Shown: in pieces, positions 9,471-23,529 of the stretch
Numbering within the stretch: the first letter of the stretch is position 1
Layout of the letters: the number at the start of each line of letters is the position of its first letter
Assembly: GCA_037176705.1 (NCBI GenBank)
Contig: CM073890.1
Coordinates: 95,470,591-95,534,590, forward strand
Source of the DNA: Molossus alvarezi
Lineage: Eukaryota; Chordata; Mammalia; Chiroptera; Molossidae
Direction: 5' to 3'
Length of the DNA stretch: 64,000 bases
Notes under the pieces: model-generated
The model's input: the letters and a program-made list of their open reading frames with translations, nothing else
Told to the model about the DNA's origin: nothing
The model's database searches: none
Position numbers and translations under genes: made by a program

Positions 9471-12400
9471 GTAAGTCCTCAACAGTGTGCCAGTTGGGAG
9501 CAATATGCATACAGTCAAATACAGAAAAGTGGTCTATTGAAAAAGTTGCCCACCCGGGTAGGGGATGAAGAGTCCAAGGACAAATGTAAATGGTAAATAA
9601 AGGAAAGAAATTATAATGTGAAACAATTCTTGGCACAGTGTTGGAAGGAAGTTTTAAATGAGGCAGCTTTAAAACAACTCTGTAAAATGCTTATACACTG
9701 AATAACGATTTCAGGTAAGAAAGGAAGAGAATTCATTCAAAACAGCATGAAGTCAAACAAGACTCTTAGGCATTACATGCACCATAGCTCTTAGCCCAGA
9801 GTAGAAAATAAATCCATCTTCCAAGTCTACTTAAGAAGCCTGCATCTGAAAAGAAATGAACTCTCGAAAGAGTTAAAAACTCATTATATTCTAGTCCGTT
9901 ATTATTTAATGGAACAGTAAAGAAAAGCATTTTCATTATTTTGCTTCTTGTATTCTTCCAGGGTTTGTTGCTATTCCCTTCAGAGTCACAATAAATGCCT
10001 GAAGAGAGTTCCAAAACAAAATTTGAGTGCCTTCCTCTGCTCTTAGAAAACACACAAAACAAAAAACCCACAAAATACCTGAGTTTTAAAAAAGGACAAA
10101 GGTGGCAGAGTTTATTTAATGTATGTTATATATCTAGCCATGCTATTTACTAAAAACAACAACAAACAAGCAAACAATATGTTATAAAGAGTGGGAGTGC
10201 ATCAATTATAAAACTCAATAGAGTGTAACTGTTCCCAGACTGAGACAGGGAAAATTGAGGAATGGCCTCTATATTCTGACTCTGCTGGGAGGGAAAGGGA
10301 TATTATTTTGTCATTACAGATAAAGATAGGATGTTCTACCATTTAATAAATCTAAGAATGCAGCAGTGTACATTTAATTACCTGTTCAATTAATTGTCCT
10401 TTGCACAGAATAAAGAAGTATATTATTCTTTGACAAGGAATAAAGGGTAAATAAAAACAATTCATAACAGACAATTTTAGGAGTGTATGAAAACTGGAGA
10501 ATGTTAATGTATATTCTGTAACGAATTCTGCAACAGGGTTATTTTATAAACATTTTATAACCATTGACAGTCAGAATCTGGTCATTGTCCATGTATTATT
10601 AGCATTTAAATTTTAGTATACCTAAATATTTTTCAAATGACCAGAAGATTTTTTTTAGTATTAAGGATGCCATAAGGTTTATTGTTAATAAATGCCAAAT
10701 TTATGTATGTCTTAAAATAACTGCAGAACTTAGAATAATTGTGTCCTTATGGGTATTACTATCCAGACCAACAGTGACAGAGAATATTCATAATCAGTCT
10801 TTTTTGGGCCACATAGAAGAACATATAGCATATAAAATTCATTAATAAGTCTGTTAATTCTAACAGTCTATTAAATATTAACCTTTTGCCACTAAATTAG
10901 TGAACAGCCCTCTTATAGTATTTAAGACTGTGAAATAGACAAAGAGTCTAGTGCCAACGAAAATGAAAAGTCTTAGTAAAGTGGTTTAGGGCAGTCATTT
11001 TAAGAAGTAAAAAACACCTGTATCAGAGCTGAAAAATAAAGCAATGCAATTGACCTATCACTGCAAATGGTCTAAGAAGTATTCTATCTTGTACAGCCAA
11101 GTTAGTAGAGCCTGGGGCAAGCTAGCAGAATCAACAGTAATGTTGATATCTTATGTTTGAAATAAAAACCATGCCTTTTAAGATCAACATAATACTTTTT
11201 TCTCTAAAATTACCATTGCTCTTATTTGTATTTATTTTAAAATTCAGGGAAGGTATAGATATATGTAGGCATATAGAAAGAGACATGGCTTCTAAAATAA
11301 AATGTTGTGAGAAATGTTAGTTTAAAATACTTACAGTTCAAATGACTCCATTCATTTTTATGATCCCAGGTTCTGCCAGAGGGACATTCTTTGAATAAGG
11401 ATGATGTATTTTCACTATTTTAGGATCCCTCATAAATTTTCCTATTGCTAGATGACACTATAGAAATTTGAAATCCCAGAGATGTCTCATCCTCAGGTAG
11501 GAAGGTGCTTGATCAATTATAACACTTTGATTCTCTGGGAGTGTGGCTCTGATTTCATATTCAAGCTTTTTCTTCTCAACAAACTAAGATCCCCACACAC
11601 ACACACCACCCATACACACACCCTTTAAATCTTTATCAGTGAACTCCAGAAGCAAGAAAGGAATTTTTTTTTCCTAACTCATATTTACCATAGGTTCATT
11701 TTGCAGACATAAATATAATTCCACATCTCAGCTTCACTGAATGGAAACTGAGGCATGCAACCTGATATTAAATGTCAGCAATGAAAAATATTTTGCAGAA
11801 ATAATAATTCTCTCCTGTTTCAAACAGTAATCTTTATTACTTATGTCAAAATGAAAGTGTTAAAAAAAAAAAAGGTTTTAACAGAGGTCTCAGGTGGCAG
11901 ACATGTGCATTGGATATGGCCTTCAAACTCATTTTGTTAGCATGGCATGATGTTTTCTTTTTTAATTAAATAGTTAAAATATTTTATGTAAAAATAATAT
12001 TTTTAGCTTTAATTTTTTTTACAAAATCAGTGTATCTGGTGGCATGTCTCTGAAGAGTTATTTTTATAAGCTGATATAATTACTTATTTATAAATTGTAA
12101 TCAGCAAGATGTGATTAAAGCAAAACACAGAACTAATTAATCATGCTTTGTCCAGAGATTTGCTTTTCAGAATAAATATATTATATCTCTTTTTCCTAAG
12201 TGTACTATAGACTTCAAAAGATCCTGACTATATTCTGATAGTCTTTAAATTTCTTGTTGGTTATTAGTCAAGCCCTGTTAATTCTGTTATATTGTTAAAA
12301 TTTATTAGCTACATTAGTTAACTTAGTCAGAATTTATCTTTAACATTAAGGTAAGTCACTAACAAGAAGTGTGTTTAGTGGTTACACTTGATAATTAATG

Positions 12401-14075
12401 AGCTTCCCCTAACTTAAAGACAGCATATCTGAGACATTATGCTTCCATTAATATATTTCTCTCAGGCAGCATTTGATTCTCAGTAAAGCAATTTCACATA
12501 AAGATTAATAACTCCAGTTCTGGAATCAGTTAGCTTTAAATTTCAATCTCTTTACCAGGTAAGTACTTAGGTAGATTTCCTCTATCAGCCTCAGTTTTCT
12601 CATCTGTAAAACAGGCTTTTTACTTGTAGGTGTGTTGCTGTGTTAGATGACACGACCTAGGTGCACCCCTCGGCCTTCTCCATCCCCATAGCAGCGATCA
12701 CAGCCCCACTTTCTTCTCACGGCCTCCCTCAGACTGCCTCCTGCACCTCAGGACAGAGGCTGGTTCTCCATCGACACATTCCGAACACTCCTTCACAAAC
12801 ATTACTCGTTTTTGCTTTATATATTTCTTGGTTATAATATTCAGCTAATAAAATATATAGCCAGAGACATCAATTTTATTGTGTTTTATGATAAAATTGG
12901 AAATTTATGACAGTTTTTGTTTGCTTAATGTCTCTCAGTTGACAATTTGTCCCTTTACATCTTTTTTAGACAAAAGGGAAACCTGTCAATAATTAAAATA
13001 TCCTTTTAGTTCCTTCATCTTTCACACTGTTAAAGTAAGTTAAAAATCCTAATTTAATTGTACTGGACTATATTAGTAAAAAAAGTAAGTAGAATTATCC
13101 AAGTAGAAACTTTTTTAAATGAGTCATATTTTTAAAGATAAAAAACAAAACCTTAAATTACATTTTACCTACCATCCTGATATAACTTCATTCTTAATAC
13201 ATAAATATTATCTAGTATTTTATATTTGCACAAAAATTTTATATCACTTTCTGTCACATTCTCACTTGTTATTTTACTAAGACTTTGTACCATATCCATC
13301 AACTAGTAATACTATAATTAGGAGATCATCATATTTCACCTAATTTAAACCATAAAATTTTTATGAATTCCTGATAAACTTATCTTATAATTCATCAGGT
13401 TTATAGACATGTTGTAAAGTACTTCAGTTCAAAGAAATATAAATATAGTCACTTTTTTTCCAATTCATTCCAAATTTATTTATATCAAAAATGTACTTAT
13501 TTTTTAATGTTTGAAAAGTGTATTGCAGCATTGTCTAATTTTAATGCATGCATTCATAAACATAAATGTCAAGAATATTATACAACAAAATATTTAAAGC
13601 AGTTATATTTGTTGATGACTTAACAGCTGAATAATTCACATAATATTAATAGATACTTAATTCATTTCTAGCAAAATATCATTTGTAACAATATATTTTA
13701 TCCCAAAATAAGTAAATGTGTGATACAACATTGGCACACTGAAAAAAGCTAAAACTGAATGTATATGAGAGTTTTCTAATCTATGGTTACATTTCTAACA
13801 CATAAAACTGCTTTAAAGACTATAACATTCTTGGAATTGTATGTATTTCAAGTCCCTTATTGTGCAAGTGAGAAAAATTAGGCAGAGTGAAAAAAATGAC
13901 TTGAGTTTGCAAGGCAAAATTGCTTTGCATAACTGCCAAGAAGTAAATGAAGATAGTTTTTCAATTCATAGTAATGAGGTCAAATGAATTTTTTTAATTT
14001 TATTTACTATGTATATTCAACTGTTGTTTGTATCTACTTTTCCAACCATAGAATTTTGTTTTTGTTTTTACTTAG
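9471..14075 (+). other. GPR149: GPR149 intron 2, largely unique sequence
   Basis: 4605-bp AT-rich intron. Apart from one MIR relic near 12500-12630 and a small CA-rich patch at 11590-11622, no repeat is recognisable, and there are no SINE or young L1 insertions. A less AT-rich block at 12650-12800 has no recognised identity. Confidence 0.8.
12500..12630 (+). repeat. MIR SINE relic
   Basis: Shows the MIR core order: CCAGTTCTGGAATCAG, a weak middle, then CCTCAGTTTTCTCATCTGTAAAACAGG. Strongly diverged, as expected for this ancient mammalian family. Confidence 0.75.
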
Positions 14076-14533
14076 CCAAGAGAAGCTGCTTTGAATTCAA
14101 TCTATCATTTGAACAAAGTTATGGAATTTATAAAATAGCACATGAAGATTACTATGGTGATGATAAAAATTCTACATCCTATCACAATCTCATGAACTAT
14201 GAGTGTAAAACTACCAGAGACTCTCAGAGAGATGCTCATAATATCTTCAATGCCATAAAAGTGGAAATCAGCACTACACCCTCTGTGGACAGCTCCACAC
14301 GAAAAGGCATCAACAAATGTACGAATACTGATATTACAGAGGCTAAACAGGATTCCCACAATGAAAAGGGCGTTGATCCACTGCTCTTTAAAAATACAGA
14401 AGGTGATATTCACTATGAAGAAAGCACCTTTTTGGAAGGGCCAGAAAGAAGACTTTCTCATGAAGAGAGTCAGAAACCAGACCTTTCAGACTGGGAATGG
14501 TGTAGGAGTAAATCAGAAAGAACTCCTCGTCAG
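14076..14533 (+). CDS. GPR149: GPR149 coding exon 3 (long cytoplasmic tail)
   Basis: Third coding exon, 458 nt. The acceptor is CTTAG|CCAAG and the donor is CGTCAG|GTACAG. It completes the phase-1 codon of exon 2 (Thr) and then encodes 152 residues, ending in phase 0. The product is a hydrophilic, Ser/Thr/Asp/Glu-rich intracellular tail with recognisable GPR149 segments: [20 protein letters not shown] near the start and [18 protein letters not shown] near the end. Reading through the donor hits a stop after two codons, so the donor must be used to reach the last exon. No stop or frameshift is seen. RRLS resembles a basophilic kinase site (inference). Confidence 0.95.
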
Positions 14534-15787
14534 GTACAGTAAAGATTGGTCTTCCTGTGAAATTAAAGTGAAACCGAATATGACAGGCATGAAAACATTA
14601 TCAGTTGCTTATTCCATTCAATCAATTACAAGGCTAATTATATTTATCTCAATTAATTTCCACAATACTAAATTTTATTTCAATGTGTCTTTGGAAGGAC
14701 CTTTAATTTTTTCAATTAGTTCTACATTTTCATTAAAAGTCTATATATTTGGGGATTGGCAGAGTTAAATAGGTTCTTTGAGAGTTGTAGGGCAATAAAA
14801 TGTTTAAACTCAGACTAGACACTCGGAACTTGTTCCAAATTAGTTAACTTGTAGGTTTTATTTTTCCTTCACCCAAAAAGTATTCCACAAGTTCCCAAGA
14901 GAAATTTTCTTTCTTTGTTTTAATGTAAAGGTGAATATTTATACTAGCGGTGATGAGGCTAGTCCTGCTGCAACTATTCTAGACAGCTTGCCTATTAATC
15001 TTGATAGAACTAATCCCTCTTGTTCTCAGCAATGAAATAGAGAACTATTCCCGAATACACTCAAGTGAGCCTCTGCAAGCACTGCTGAATGTTCCATCTC
15101 TTTAAGGATGAAAGAAAGATTTTATAATGTTTAATAAAACTGAAAGAATTTGTACATTAATCTCACCCCCTCCTTTATCCTAGATTTCAACCTGCCTAAA
15201 ATGATGAGAAAAACATAATTTATTGAAATTGTAATATGATGTTAATATAAGATTGTGCTTTCCTCTACAGTCTTATACCTGGTAATTAAATTTGTTCTTG
15301 CTTTCCGCACTATTGATTTACTAGGAAAAGAAGGCATTTTCTACATGATTTAATAGAAATCAAAGGCCACTTGCACCTAGTCTCTGGAATCAAAAGCATA
15401 ATTCTAGAAATATCTGCTAAAAATAATGCATTCATTATATGACCATATAACACCAACTATGAATATGAGCAGAATAATCTTAGATTTCATGTATTCTTAT
15501 TAATTAAAACAACTAGGCTTACTCTGATATCACCATTTTAAAAGTTGTATAATAAAACAAACTATATTATTAAACAATTATATTGTTTAGTGATTCAGTA
15601 TCTCACTAAATACTTTTCATAAGTTGAAAAATGCAATGAAAAGTGTATTATTGACAGGACACAATGCTCAGTCTTTTTAGAACAATATGGTACTCTGAAT
15701 CCCTACTACATCAGCATCAATTTGTTCCTGAATAATCTAAACCTCTTGATTTTCTTGCACTTAAAAAGTAATATTCATGATGAAGTG

Positions 15788-15790
15788 TGC

Positions 15791-15825
<35 letters not shown>

Positions 15826-15834
15826 TGTCTGTCT
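15788..15834. repeat. (GTGC)(GT)n(GTCT)n compound microsatellite
   Basis: GTGCGTGCGT, then a GT run of about 16 units, then TCTGTCTGTCTG. Confidence 0.93.
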
Positions 15835-17979
15835 GCATGGCAACAACTTGCAACTACCTGTGTGCTACTGTTCTACCCCATCTTCCTGCACACCCCTCAG
15901 GGATTACAACTATCTTGAATCTTCTTCATTCTTATTTGTTTTAATTTTTATCACAAATGAACATACTTTTAGCACAACATATTGTTTAGTTTTGCTTGCT
16001 TTGAGCTTTCTAACGATGGTATCCTACTGTACCTAGTCTTCTGGGACTTGCTTTTCTTCCACTCACCATTATTTTAAATTACTCTGTTTTCTTATGTATT
16101 TCATCAAAACGTTGGGAATTATCATCTAAAATGTCACAATTTAAAAGTCTTGGTTGTAGTTTGGAGATTATAGTCAATGAACTATACCTATAAACATGTG
16201 AAAGGATTAGATACTGTTTACATATAAGTATATAGTCCTAAGATAATGAAGAAGCACAACTTACCCACAAACCTCTGTAAATCAAAAATCAAGGTTATAT
16301 GGAAAGCACAAAACTTTGATCAATCCAGATATCTTTTAAGCATAAGTATTAATATTTTAACATCTGTGAAGAGCAAATAATTTATAAAATAGATCTAAAA
16401 TGGTGGGTTGTAAAAAATTATTAGTGGTAAAATAGATAATACAATATTCAGAAAAGGTAAAACTTATATTTTCAGAGACTAATTGACATTAAATGAAACA
16501 CTATCATAAAATTTAAAAAATAGTAAGAAATCCTTCACAGGCTAATGTTATTGGTATGACTTTCCTTTTGCAATACTGCCTATGAACTTTAAGGTTAACA
16601 TTTTAAAATATATTTAGGATTGAAAAGCTTATAAAAACTTTTTCTATGACAAAAGACAGATTTTAAGTCTTACTCTATTTCATTGGAGTAGACGGTGACT
16701 TAGCACTTTCATTTCGCCCTTTTCTTCCAAGTCCTTCTTTGCTCTGAAAGCAATGTCAACTTACGTATTACTTATAGTGATACATCCAACTGTAGCAGAC
16801 ACTGCAGTAACTCTATGAAAACACTATCTCTTTTGATTTTCTATAGTTGTACTTTCAAACACATAGGCTCAACTTACCAGCTCAAATCTAACGGTACTAC
16901 ATAACAGTGTGAGTTCCATGTTCTTCGGCTTTACAAAAAGTAGGTTTGATTTAAAATATATTTAGTAAGCATTTATTTTTACAATACACATTACTTGATT
17001 ATTTTATTAGAGTTTATGTTAGTAAACATATTCTCAGTACATCTTGTTGGAAATCCTGGCAGGAGTGAGTATCAGATCAAGGTTCAGGTGTAAAGAAGAA
17101 GAGTATTACAATGACATCAGCAGGTTTAATTTAAATGTGATCCAGTAAGCTTTGTCAGTGTTGGGAGTAATTGTAAGACTGAAAGTCATTGTTAAACTTA
17201 GCCAGACTATCACCTCTTTTTGGAACCCTGGTAGGTAGAATCCTAAGCAGTTCAGGATTAAGTTTAATTATAATCAGAAAAATAGCCAGAAATGTCAGAG
17301 TTCTCCAGTTATAAAGTTTTAATGTGGTAGCCATGGTATGACTGTACCTCAAATGAAATAATGATTTTCCAGAACCCTAAAGTTTTGTCATCTATGAAGA
17401 AAGAAAATTGGATTTAGAAAGTAATTTAGAGGCTTGTGGGTGACCACTCTAATTTTCTCTTTTAATACAAACTTTAACAAATTAGCCATGGATTGCATTT
17501 TCTTTTCTTTTAATGTGTTGTCTTAAAGCTCCAGAAACCCACTTATTTATTATTATAAATCAGAAACAAAGATAATGATGTAACTAAACCACTCAATCTC
17601 ATTTATAATCCTATCATTACAGCATCTGAAGGTGAAAAGTCCTCCACTATGCCAGCAGAATAGAGAAAAACAGATTGTGAAACAATCCTTATTAAATGAG
17701 AAACACAGCAGGGGGGAGTCCTTGCATTTGATTAGCCACTAGAACCACTTAGCATAAGGTAGACTAAGCCAACAAGAACTAATTGAAGTCACCTGAGAAT
17801 CAAAGAAATTTTATCTTAAGAAAAATGTTTTAAGTATCTATAAATAGTTTTACAAATCGAAGTTATATTGTTTGTTAATATTGATTTCTATACTCTCCTT
17901 AATATTATTATTTTAGTAATTTTCATAAAAAATTGTAGAAACCAAAAGTTGAACTAGACTATGGTAGTTTCTTTATGTC

Positions 17980-18185
17980 AATGTGCAGGTAAGTCAAATA
18001 GTGATCTTGTTAAAATGTAGATTGTGATTGAGGAGATCTGAAGTAGGGGCCAAGATTCTGCATTTCTAAAGAACCCTCAGGTGACTCAGGTGGTAAATCA
18101 AAGTTCCATACCAGACTTGCAGAATCAGAATCCCCCAGCTGGTTCAGAAGCAGTTTAAAATTTAAGAAGTACTGCTTTAGTGTCT
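17980..18185 (+). repeat. MER5-like hAT relic
   Basis: Contains the typical order TTGTTAAAATGTAGATT, AGGGGCCAAGATTCTGCATTT and CCCTCAGGTGACTCAGGTGG, ending in a stretch like AAGAAGTACTGCTTTAGTG. An old non-autonomous hAT-Charlie element, diverged. Confidence 0.7.
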
Positions 18186-18362
18186 AATCATTAAGAGATG
18201 GATATTGATTTAAAGAGTAAGGCTAAATTAATCCTTTATTATATGCCCCATAAAGTGAAATAAGACAAGAAAAATTCCACCCAATACACATATCCCCCCC
18301 CAAAAAAAAGTGCATCTTCTGTTTACATTTTTAAAAAGAAGCTATTAAAAAAAATAAATTAT

Positions 18363-18461
18363 GCCTTGGCTGGTTTGGCTCAGCGGTTGGAGCATCAGCC
18401 TGAGGACCCTAGAGAGTCCTGGTTCGGTTTCCGCCAGGGGCACGTACCAAAAAAAATAAAA
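18363..18461 (+). mobile_element. VES-type tRNA-derived SINE, truncated to the head
   Basis: Starts GCCTTGGCTGGTTTGGCTCAG (A box) and includes GGTTCGGTTTCC (B box), then passes straight to an A-rich tail after GGGGCACGTACC. The whole non-tRNA body is missing. Confidence 0.88.
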
Positions 18462-19439
18462 TTGGGCATAAGACATTAATTGTTTTCTGTGACATTGTTA
18501 GCTTAATAACTGCAAATGCTTCACTTGTATGCTGAGTAATTTTTGACATTTTTACCTGAATTGACCATAAGAGAAAAGTTCACCTATCAAATCTGTAGCC
18601 TCAAGGCAGTTATCCTAGCACATATGACTGTCAGGAATATAGATGTTTTAAGTCTGGCTACGTTCATCTCTCTGGAGTGTTTAATTAATTACTCACTATT
18701 CAGAGACCTAAAAAATTGTTATACTGCTTTTTAAAACATCCATTTATAACCTTCATTGTTTTATGATTATGAAGTAATATAATTATTGTAGAAAATTTAG
18801 AAATTGCTGATAATCAAAGCAAAAACACCCACTTCCAACCATCCAGAGTTAATCAGTATTTACACTTTATCAAATTAAACTTGAGGCTCATTCTTATAAT
18901 TTTAAGAGAAATGGCTCATATTGCATGTATGTTTTGGAATCTGTTTTCTCCACTTCAGAGTATAATTTTCACCTGATTTAAAAAGCTGGAGCCCTGTGTG
19001 TGAATATATGGTATAGTTTAGAATGGCTCTTTAGAATATGGCTGAAAACTCATCCACAACTGTAAATTTGTTCAGAAGTATTCCAAATCTTGGAAGTTGA
19101 AGCTATGGGAAACAAAATGTGAACAAATTCAAATATTTCACAACACTTTTTATGATCCTCACAGCATACATTATTTTCTCAGATGAAGTAAAACTGAGCT
19201 AACTGTTTACTTTCTACAAATCCAAGGGGATTGGCCCTGGATCAAAGTTTGTGTGGAATCCTATAATTCACCTTATAAGCTAAGAATTCTGTTAACATTA
19301 AAAAACAACCTCATAGTTTAAAGAAACCTTGAAGACTATATATTGGAACCACCCAGTATGGCTTGAATCTCTTCTACATCATCTCATTGAGTGATTAGAT
19401 TATCACTTACTTGACCTCGAGTGGCTGGAAACTCAACTA
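18462..19439. other. Unrecognised intronic stretch
   Basis: AT-rich, with no recognised repeat or gene. Confidence 0.35.
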
Positions 19440-21239
19440 CATTTTTAAAACTTCATTATGAACTGATTTTAGACTTACAAGAAGTTTTAAAAATAGTACA
19501 GAGAGTTCTATTATAGCCTTTGTCCAGTTCCCACTAATGTTAACTTGTTACAGGACAGTATTGTAATTATCAGGAAACTAATGACTCATTTATAGACCTT
19601 ATTTCAGTTTTGCCAGTTGTCCTGTTGATGTCTTCCTTCTGGGCCAAACTCTAATCCCTGATCCCAGATTGCATCTGTTGTTATGTCTCCTTGGTCTCCT
19701 CAATCTATAGCAGTTCCTCAGTCTTTGTTGTATATGACTTTGACACTTTTAAAGACTTCTGGCCAGTTTCTTTCTGGAACATCCTTAAATTTTTAATTGT
19801 CTTATGTTTTGTATTGATTTGGTTGAAGTTATGCATTTTTGGCAAGAATATCACAGAGGTGGTGCTTGCCCATCTCCATGCATCATACCAAGAGTTACAC
19901 AATGTTGATTTGTCTTATGATAGTGATGTAAACTTCAATCATTTTGTAAAGGTGATATCTGCCAAATTTCTTCATATAAAGTTACTATTTTCTCCCTTTG
20001 TAATTTAAAAGTATCTTATGGACATTTTGAGACTATGCAAATATTCTGTTTTATATCATAATTTTGCCCACTAATTTTAGCATTAATTGATGTATCTTGA
20101 TTACAATAATAAGTATGTGATGAAAAAATTATCTCTTCTTCTCCATTTACTTATTTATTTATATCAGTATGGAGTCATAGTTATTTTAATCTGTAGGTTA
20201 TAAGCCATGCTATTACTATTTATTTTGTTACTCCAGTTGTCCTGGATTTGGTCACCGGGAACTTCTTCAGGCTGATGATTGGCCCCATTCAACATGCTAT
20301 CTTTGTCTTATTGAACACTTCTTTAGTTTCTAGCAGCACAAGATATCCCAGCCTCATCTTGTATTGTCCCTGATCCAGCCCTAGAATCAACCATTTTTTC
20401 CAAGGAGTTATGTTTCCTTTTAATAGAGGATGGTATTTAGAAACCAACATTTGGATGCTAGATGCACTCATTGCTGCTGGGGTGTCTTGCTTCCAGACCA
20501 CAGGAAATACTATGTTTGCTCATATATACATTTATATGTCTATATCAATTTCTCTTTGTAAGTAATTTAAAAATATACATTTATATTGACACCACCAAGT
20601 CCAATCAACTACCACAGAGTTTATTCATGCCTTTCCCTTTTCTTATTTGTTACTTATTTTTCTGACAGTGTGAAACTGGTTCCTTCTCCATGAATATATT
20701 TACTTATTTGCTCAGTGCCAGTATGCACATCAAGTAGTTTTAGAATTGCTAACTCACACCCCTGTGAAGGAATAATGGTAAGTAGAGTATAGGAGTCATG
20801 TACAGTTCTTTTTATCTTTAACTTTATAGTTTATGTCAAAATAAAATCTTCAACACTTATGTTTTCATTTCTATTGTCTTCATTTTATACTACATTTTTA
20901 GTTTCGCCCACATTCTTTTTTATTTTGATTACTTATGATAATTTAAAACATTACCAAGTTTCCAAGAGTCAGAACTACATAAAAAGTATACTTTCCTCCC
21001 TTATTCCTTCTTCCCTGTTTCCATTTCCTAATTCTTTCCATCCTATTCCTACCTATCCCCTTTAAAGCAACCAGTCTCATCATTTCTGGTTTCACCTTCC
21101 TGTTTCTTTTTGCACAAACAAGCAGATACATGTGTATCTTCTTATACCTTCTTCTTTCTTATATGTACTCTTTTGTACTTTGCTTTTCCACTAAATATTA
21201 TATCCTAGAAGTGACACTCTATCAGTTCAGAGAGACCTT
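19440..21239 (-). mobile_element. Old L1 3' UTR (L1M-type), antisense
   Basis: On the - strand this reads as an old mammalian L1 3' UTR. Landmarks on the + strand are TGTTACAGGACAGTATTG, TTGACACTTTTAAAGACTTCTGGCCAG and TATGCATTTTTGGCAAGAATATCACAGA. Coding remnants continue in the segment beyond the SINE at 21249. Heavily diverged, with no long ORF. Confidence 0.7.
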
Positions 21240-21248
21240 CCTCATTCT

Positions 21249-21429
21249 TTTTTAAATCCTCACCTGAAAATATTTTTCTATTTATCTTCAGATAGATCGG
21301 TTGCCTCCCACATGACCTCGACCAGGGCCAGGAACCAAACCGCAACCGAGGTATGTTGCCCTTAACCAGAATCGAACCTGAGACTCTTCAGTCCACAGGC
21401 TCTAACCTCTGAGCCAAAACAGGCCAGGG
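21249..21429 (-). mobile_element. VES-type SINE with 15-bp target duplication
   Basis: Antisense SINE, body then tRNA-like head, ending CCAAAACAGGCCAGGG on the + strand. Flanked by CCTCATTCTTTTTTA at 21240-21254 and 21430-21444, partly overlapping the A/T tail. Inserted into the old L1. Confidence 0.93.
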
Positions 21430-21444
21430 CCTCATTCTTTTTTA

Positions 21445-22990
21445 TAGCAGTATAATAATGCATAGTGTGGATACACCATAGTTAATTCTACCACTCTTTG
21501 ATGTGGGCCTTTAAGTTGTTCCTAATATTTTGCAGTTAAAACAAAACCTTGCTGTGAATAACCTTCTGCATATGTATTTTCACATTGTTGGAATTTCATC
21601 TTCAGGAAAAATTCCTAGAATTGGGATATCTGGGTCAAAAGATAAGTGTTAGTTTTGTTAGGAATTGCTAAATTCCCCTCCAGAAGTGTCACCAGTTTGC
21701 ACTCCCACCAGTAATGTAGAACAGAGGGCCCTTTCCCTAGCACCTTAGAAATAGAATATATTATCGCACTTTCAATTTATGACAGTCTGATAGGAGAGAA
21801 ATTTATCTCAGAGTTGTTTTAAATTGTATTCATATAATTATAAGCGAGTTTTAATAGTTTTCATGTATTTAAAAGTCTTTTTAAATATATTTATTTTATA
21901 TAAATTGTCTGTTCTTATCTTTTCCCCAATTTTCTATTTGGCTTGTCCCTTTATTCTTCCTTCCATTTTTAATACTTCTTTCTATGTTTGGGATCTTAGT
22001 CTTTGGCCTATGATCTATATTACAAATATTTTTCCTAGTTATCAGTTGTCTTTGAACTTTATGATTTTTTTTAACACGCACAATTTTTTATTTGTTGATA
22101 GGAAAAACTATCCATATTTCCTCTAGTTGTCTGGATTTTAAGTCACTGTTATTAGAAAGCTAGTTTAAAATAAAATCTACCTAAGTTTTCTTCTAGTACT
22201 TGTATGGTTTCAATTTTACGCATAGATGTCAGATCCATATGGCATGTATTTTTGAATTTGGTGTAAGATATAAATATAATTTTATTTTTCTCCCAAATAA
22301 TTAACCATCATTTATTAAAAAGCATCATTTATTTAAAAGTTAATCATTACCCACAGTGTTTTGAAATACCATTTTTATCTTATACTACATTTCCATATTT
22401 ACTTGGGTCTATTTCTGGGCTTTATATTCTATTCCAGTATTTATTCATGCACTGATATCTCACTATTTTAATTAGAGAGATTATTATTATAGTGAGTTTT
22501 AATGTCTGGGAGGGCTGTCCCCCCACCCTACCCCAAATATTTTTTTCTGTTCAATTATTTTTCTCACTATTCTTGCATGTTTGCTTTTTTCATATCAAAT
22601 TTACTTTCAACTTGTCTAAATTCATAAAACATCTTCATCAGGATTGTATAAAATAGCTCAGAGAGAACTGACATCTATATAATGTTGAGTTGTCCTATCC
22701 AAGAACAGGGAATGTCTTTCCATTTATTCTAATCTATTCTTGTATGTTTCTCCTGAAAGATTTTAAAGTTTTCTTCCTATGAGTTTTATGCATTTTTGTT
22801 GTTTATTCCTAAGTATTCAGTCCTCTTGATTTTCACTGTAGATGAAGCTTTCTCTACATTATGTCTTCTAACTGGTTATTGTTTGGGTATACTAAGGGTA
22901 TTGATTTCCATCTGTTAATATAATATATGCAACATTACTGGATTATTGTGTTTAAATAAAGTAATTGATCATTACTTATGTAGGGTTTTC
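21445..22990 (-). mobile_element. Old L1 ORF2 remnant, antisense
   Basis: Continuation of the older L1 beyond the SINE. Typical antisense blocks are seen, such as TTGGGATATCTGGGTCAAA and TTTGCACTCCCACCAGTAATG, followed by many stops and frameshifts. Non-functional. Confidence 0.75.
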
Positions 22991-23096
22991 TAGATATATT
23001 ATCAGTAAAAAATAGAAATAGTGTTACTTCATAGTTTTATCCATTCTTATGCCTCTAATTTATCTTATCTGATTACATTAGATAATACCACTAGAA

Positions 23097-23360
23097 TGGC
23101 GATTTCAACTTTTTTCATCTCAGGGCACACAAAACTACTAAAATTCTGTGGCACACCAAAAAATATATTTTTTGCTGATCTGACCAAAAAAATGGGTATA
23201 ATTTTGATTCATTCACACTGGATTTGCTGTTGTACTAGCTGTTGTCATTGCTTTTTAATTTTTTTGACAATCTAAGAGAAAAGAGGTCAGTGCCCCTGAC
23301 TAAATAGTCAGGTATTGTATGTTTTAAAAATTCTTGCAGCACACTGGTTGAAAATCATTG
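23097..23360. mobile_element. hAT-like MITE, 264 bp
   Basis: Terminal inverted repeats: left TGGCGATTTCAAC; right end GTTGAAAATCATTG, whose reverse complement is CAATGATTTTCAAC. Flanked by 8-bp near-identical repeats CACTAGAA (23089-23096) and CTCTAGAA (23361-23368), the length expected for hAT. The interior repeats a GGCACAC motif (CAGGGCACACAAAACTAC, GTGGCACACCAAAAA, GCAGCACACTGG). No coding capacity. The family name is not known to me with certainty. Confidence 0.75.
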
Positions 23361-23529
23361 CTCTAGAACAATGTTTACTAGTTAGAAGTGACAGGGAATC
23401 TTTGCCTTGTTCCCGATCTTGGTGAAAGGTTTTTGATGCTTCCCCATTAAGGAAGATACAGGTTCTTGCTACTTTGTAAAGCAGCTAAATTTAATCTTTT
23501 GATGATGTTAATGATGATAATGATAACAT

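Larger units (their letters stand above)
14534..18362. other. Start of intron 3, mostly unrecognised
   Basis: AT-rich sequence. Contains the GT/GTCT microsatellite at 15788-15834 and a MER5-like relic at about 17980-18185. No gene or young insertion is seen between them. Confidence 0.5.
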
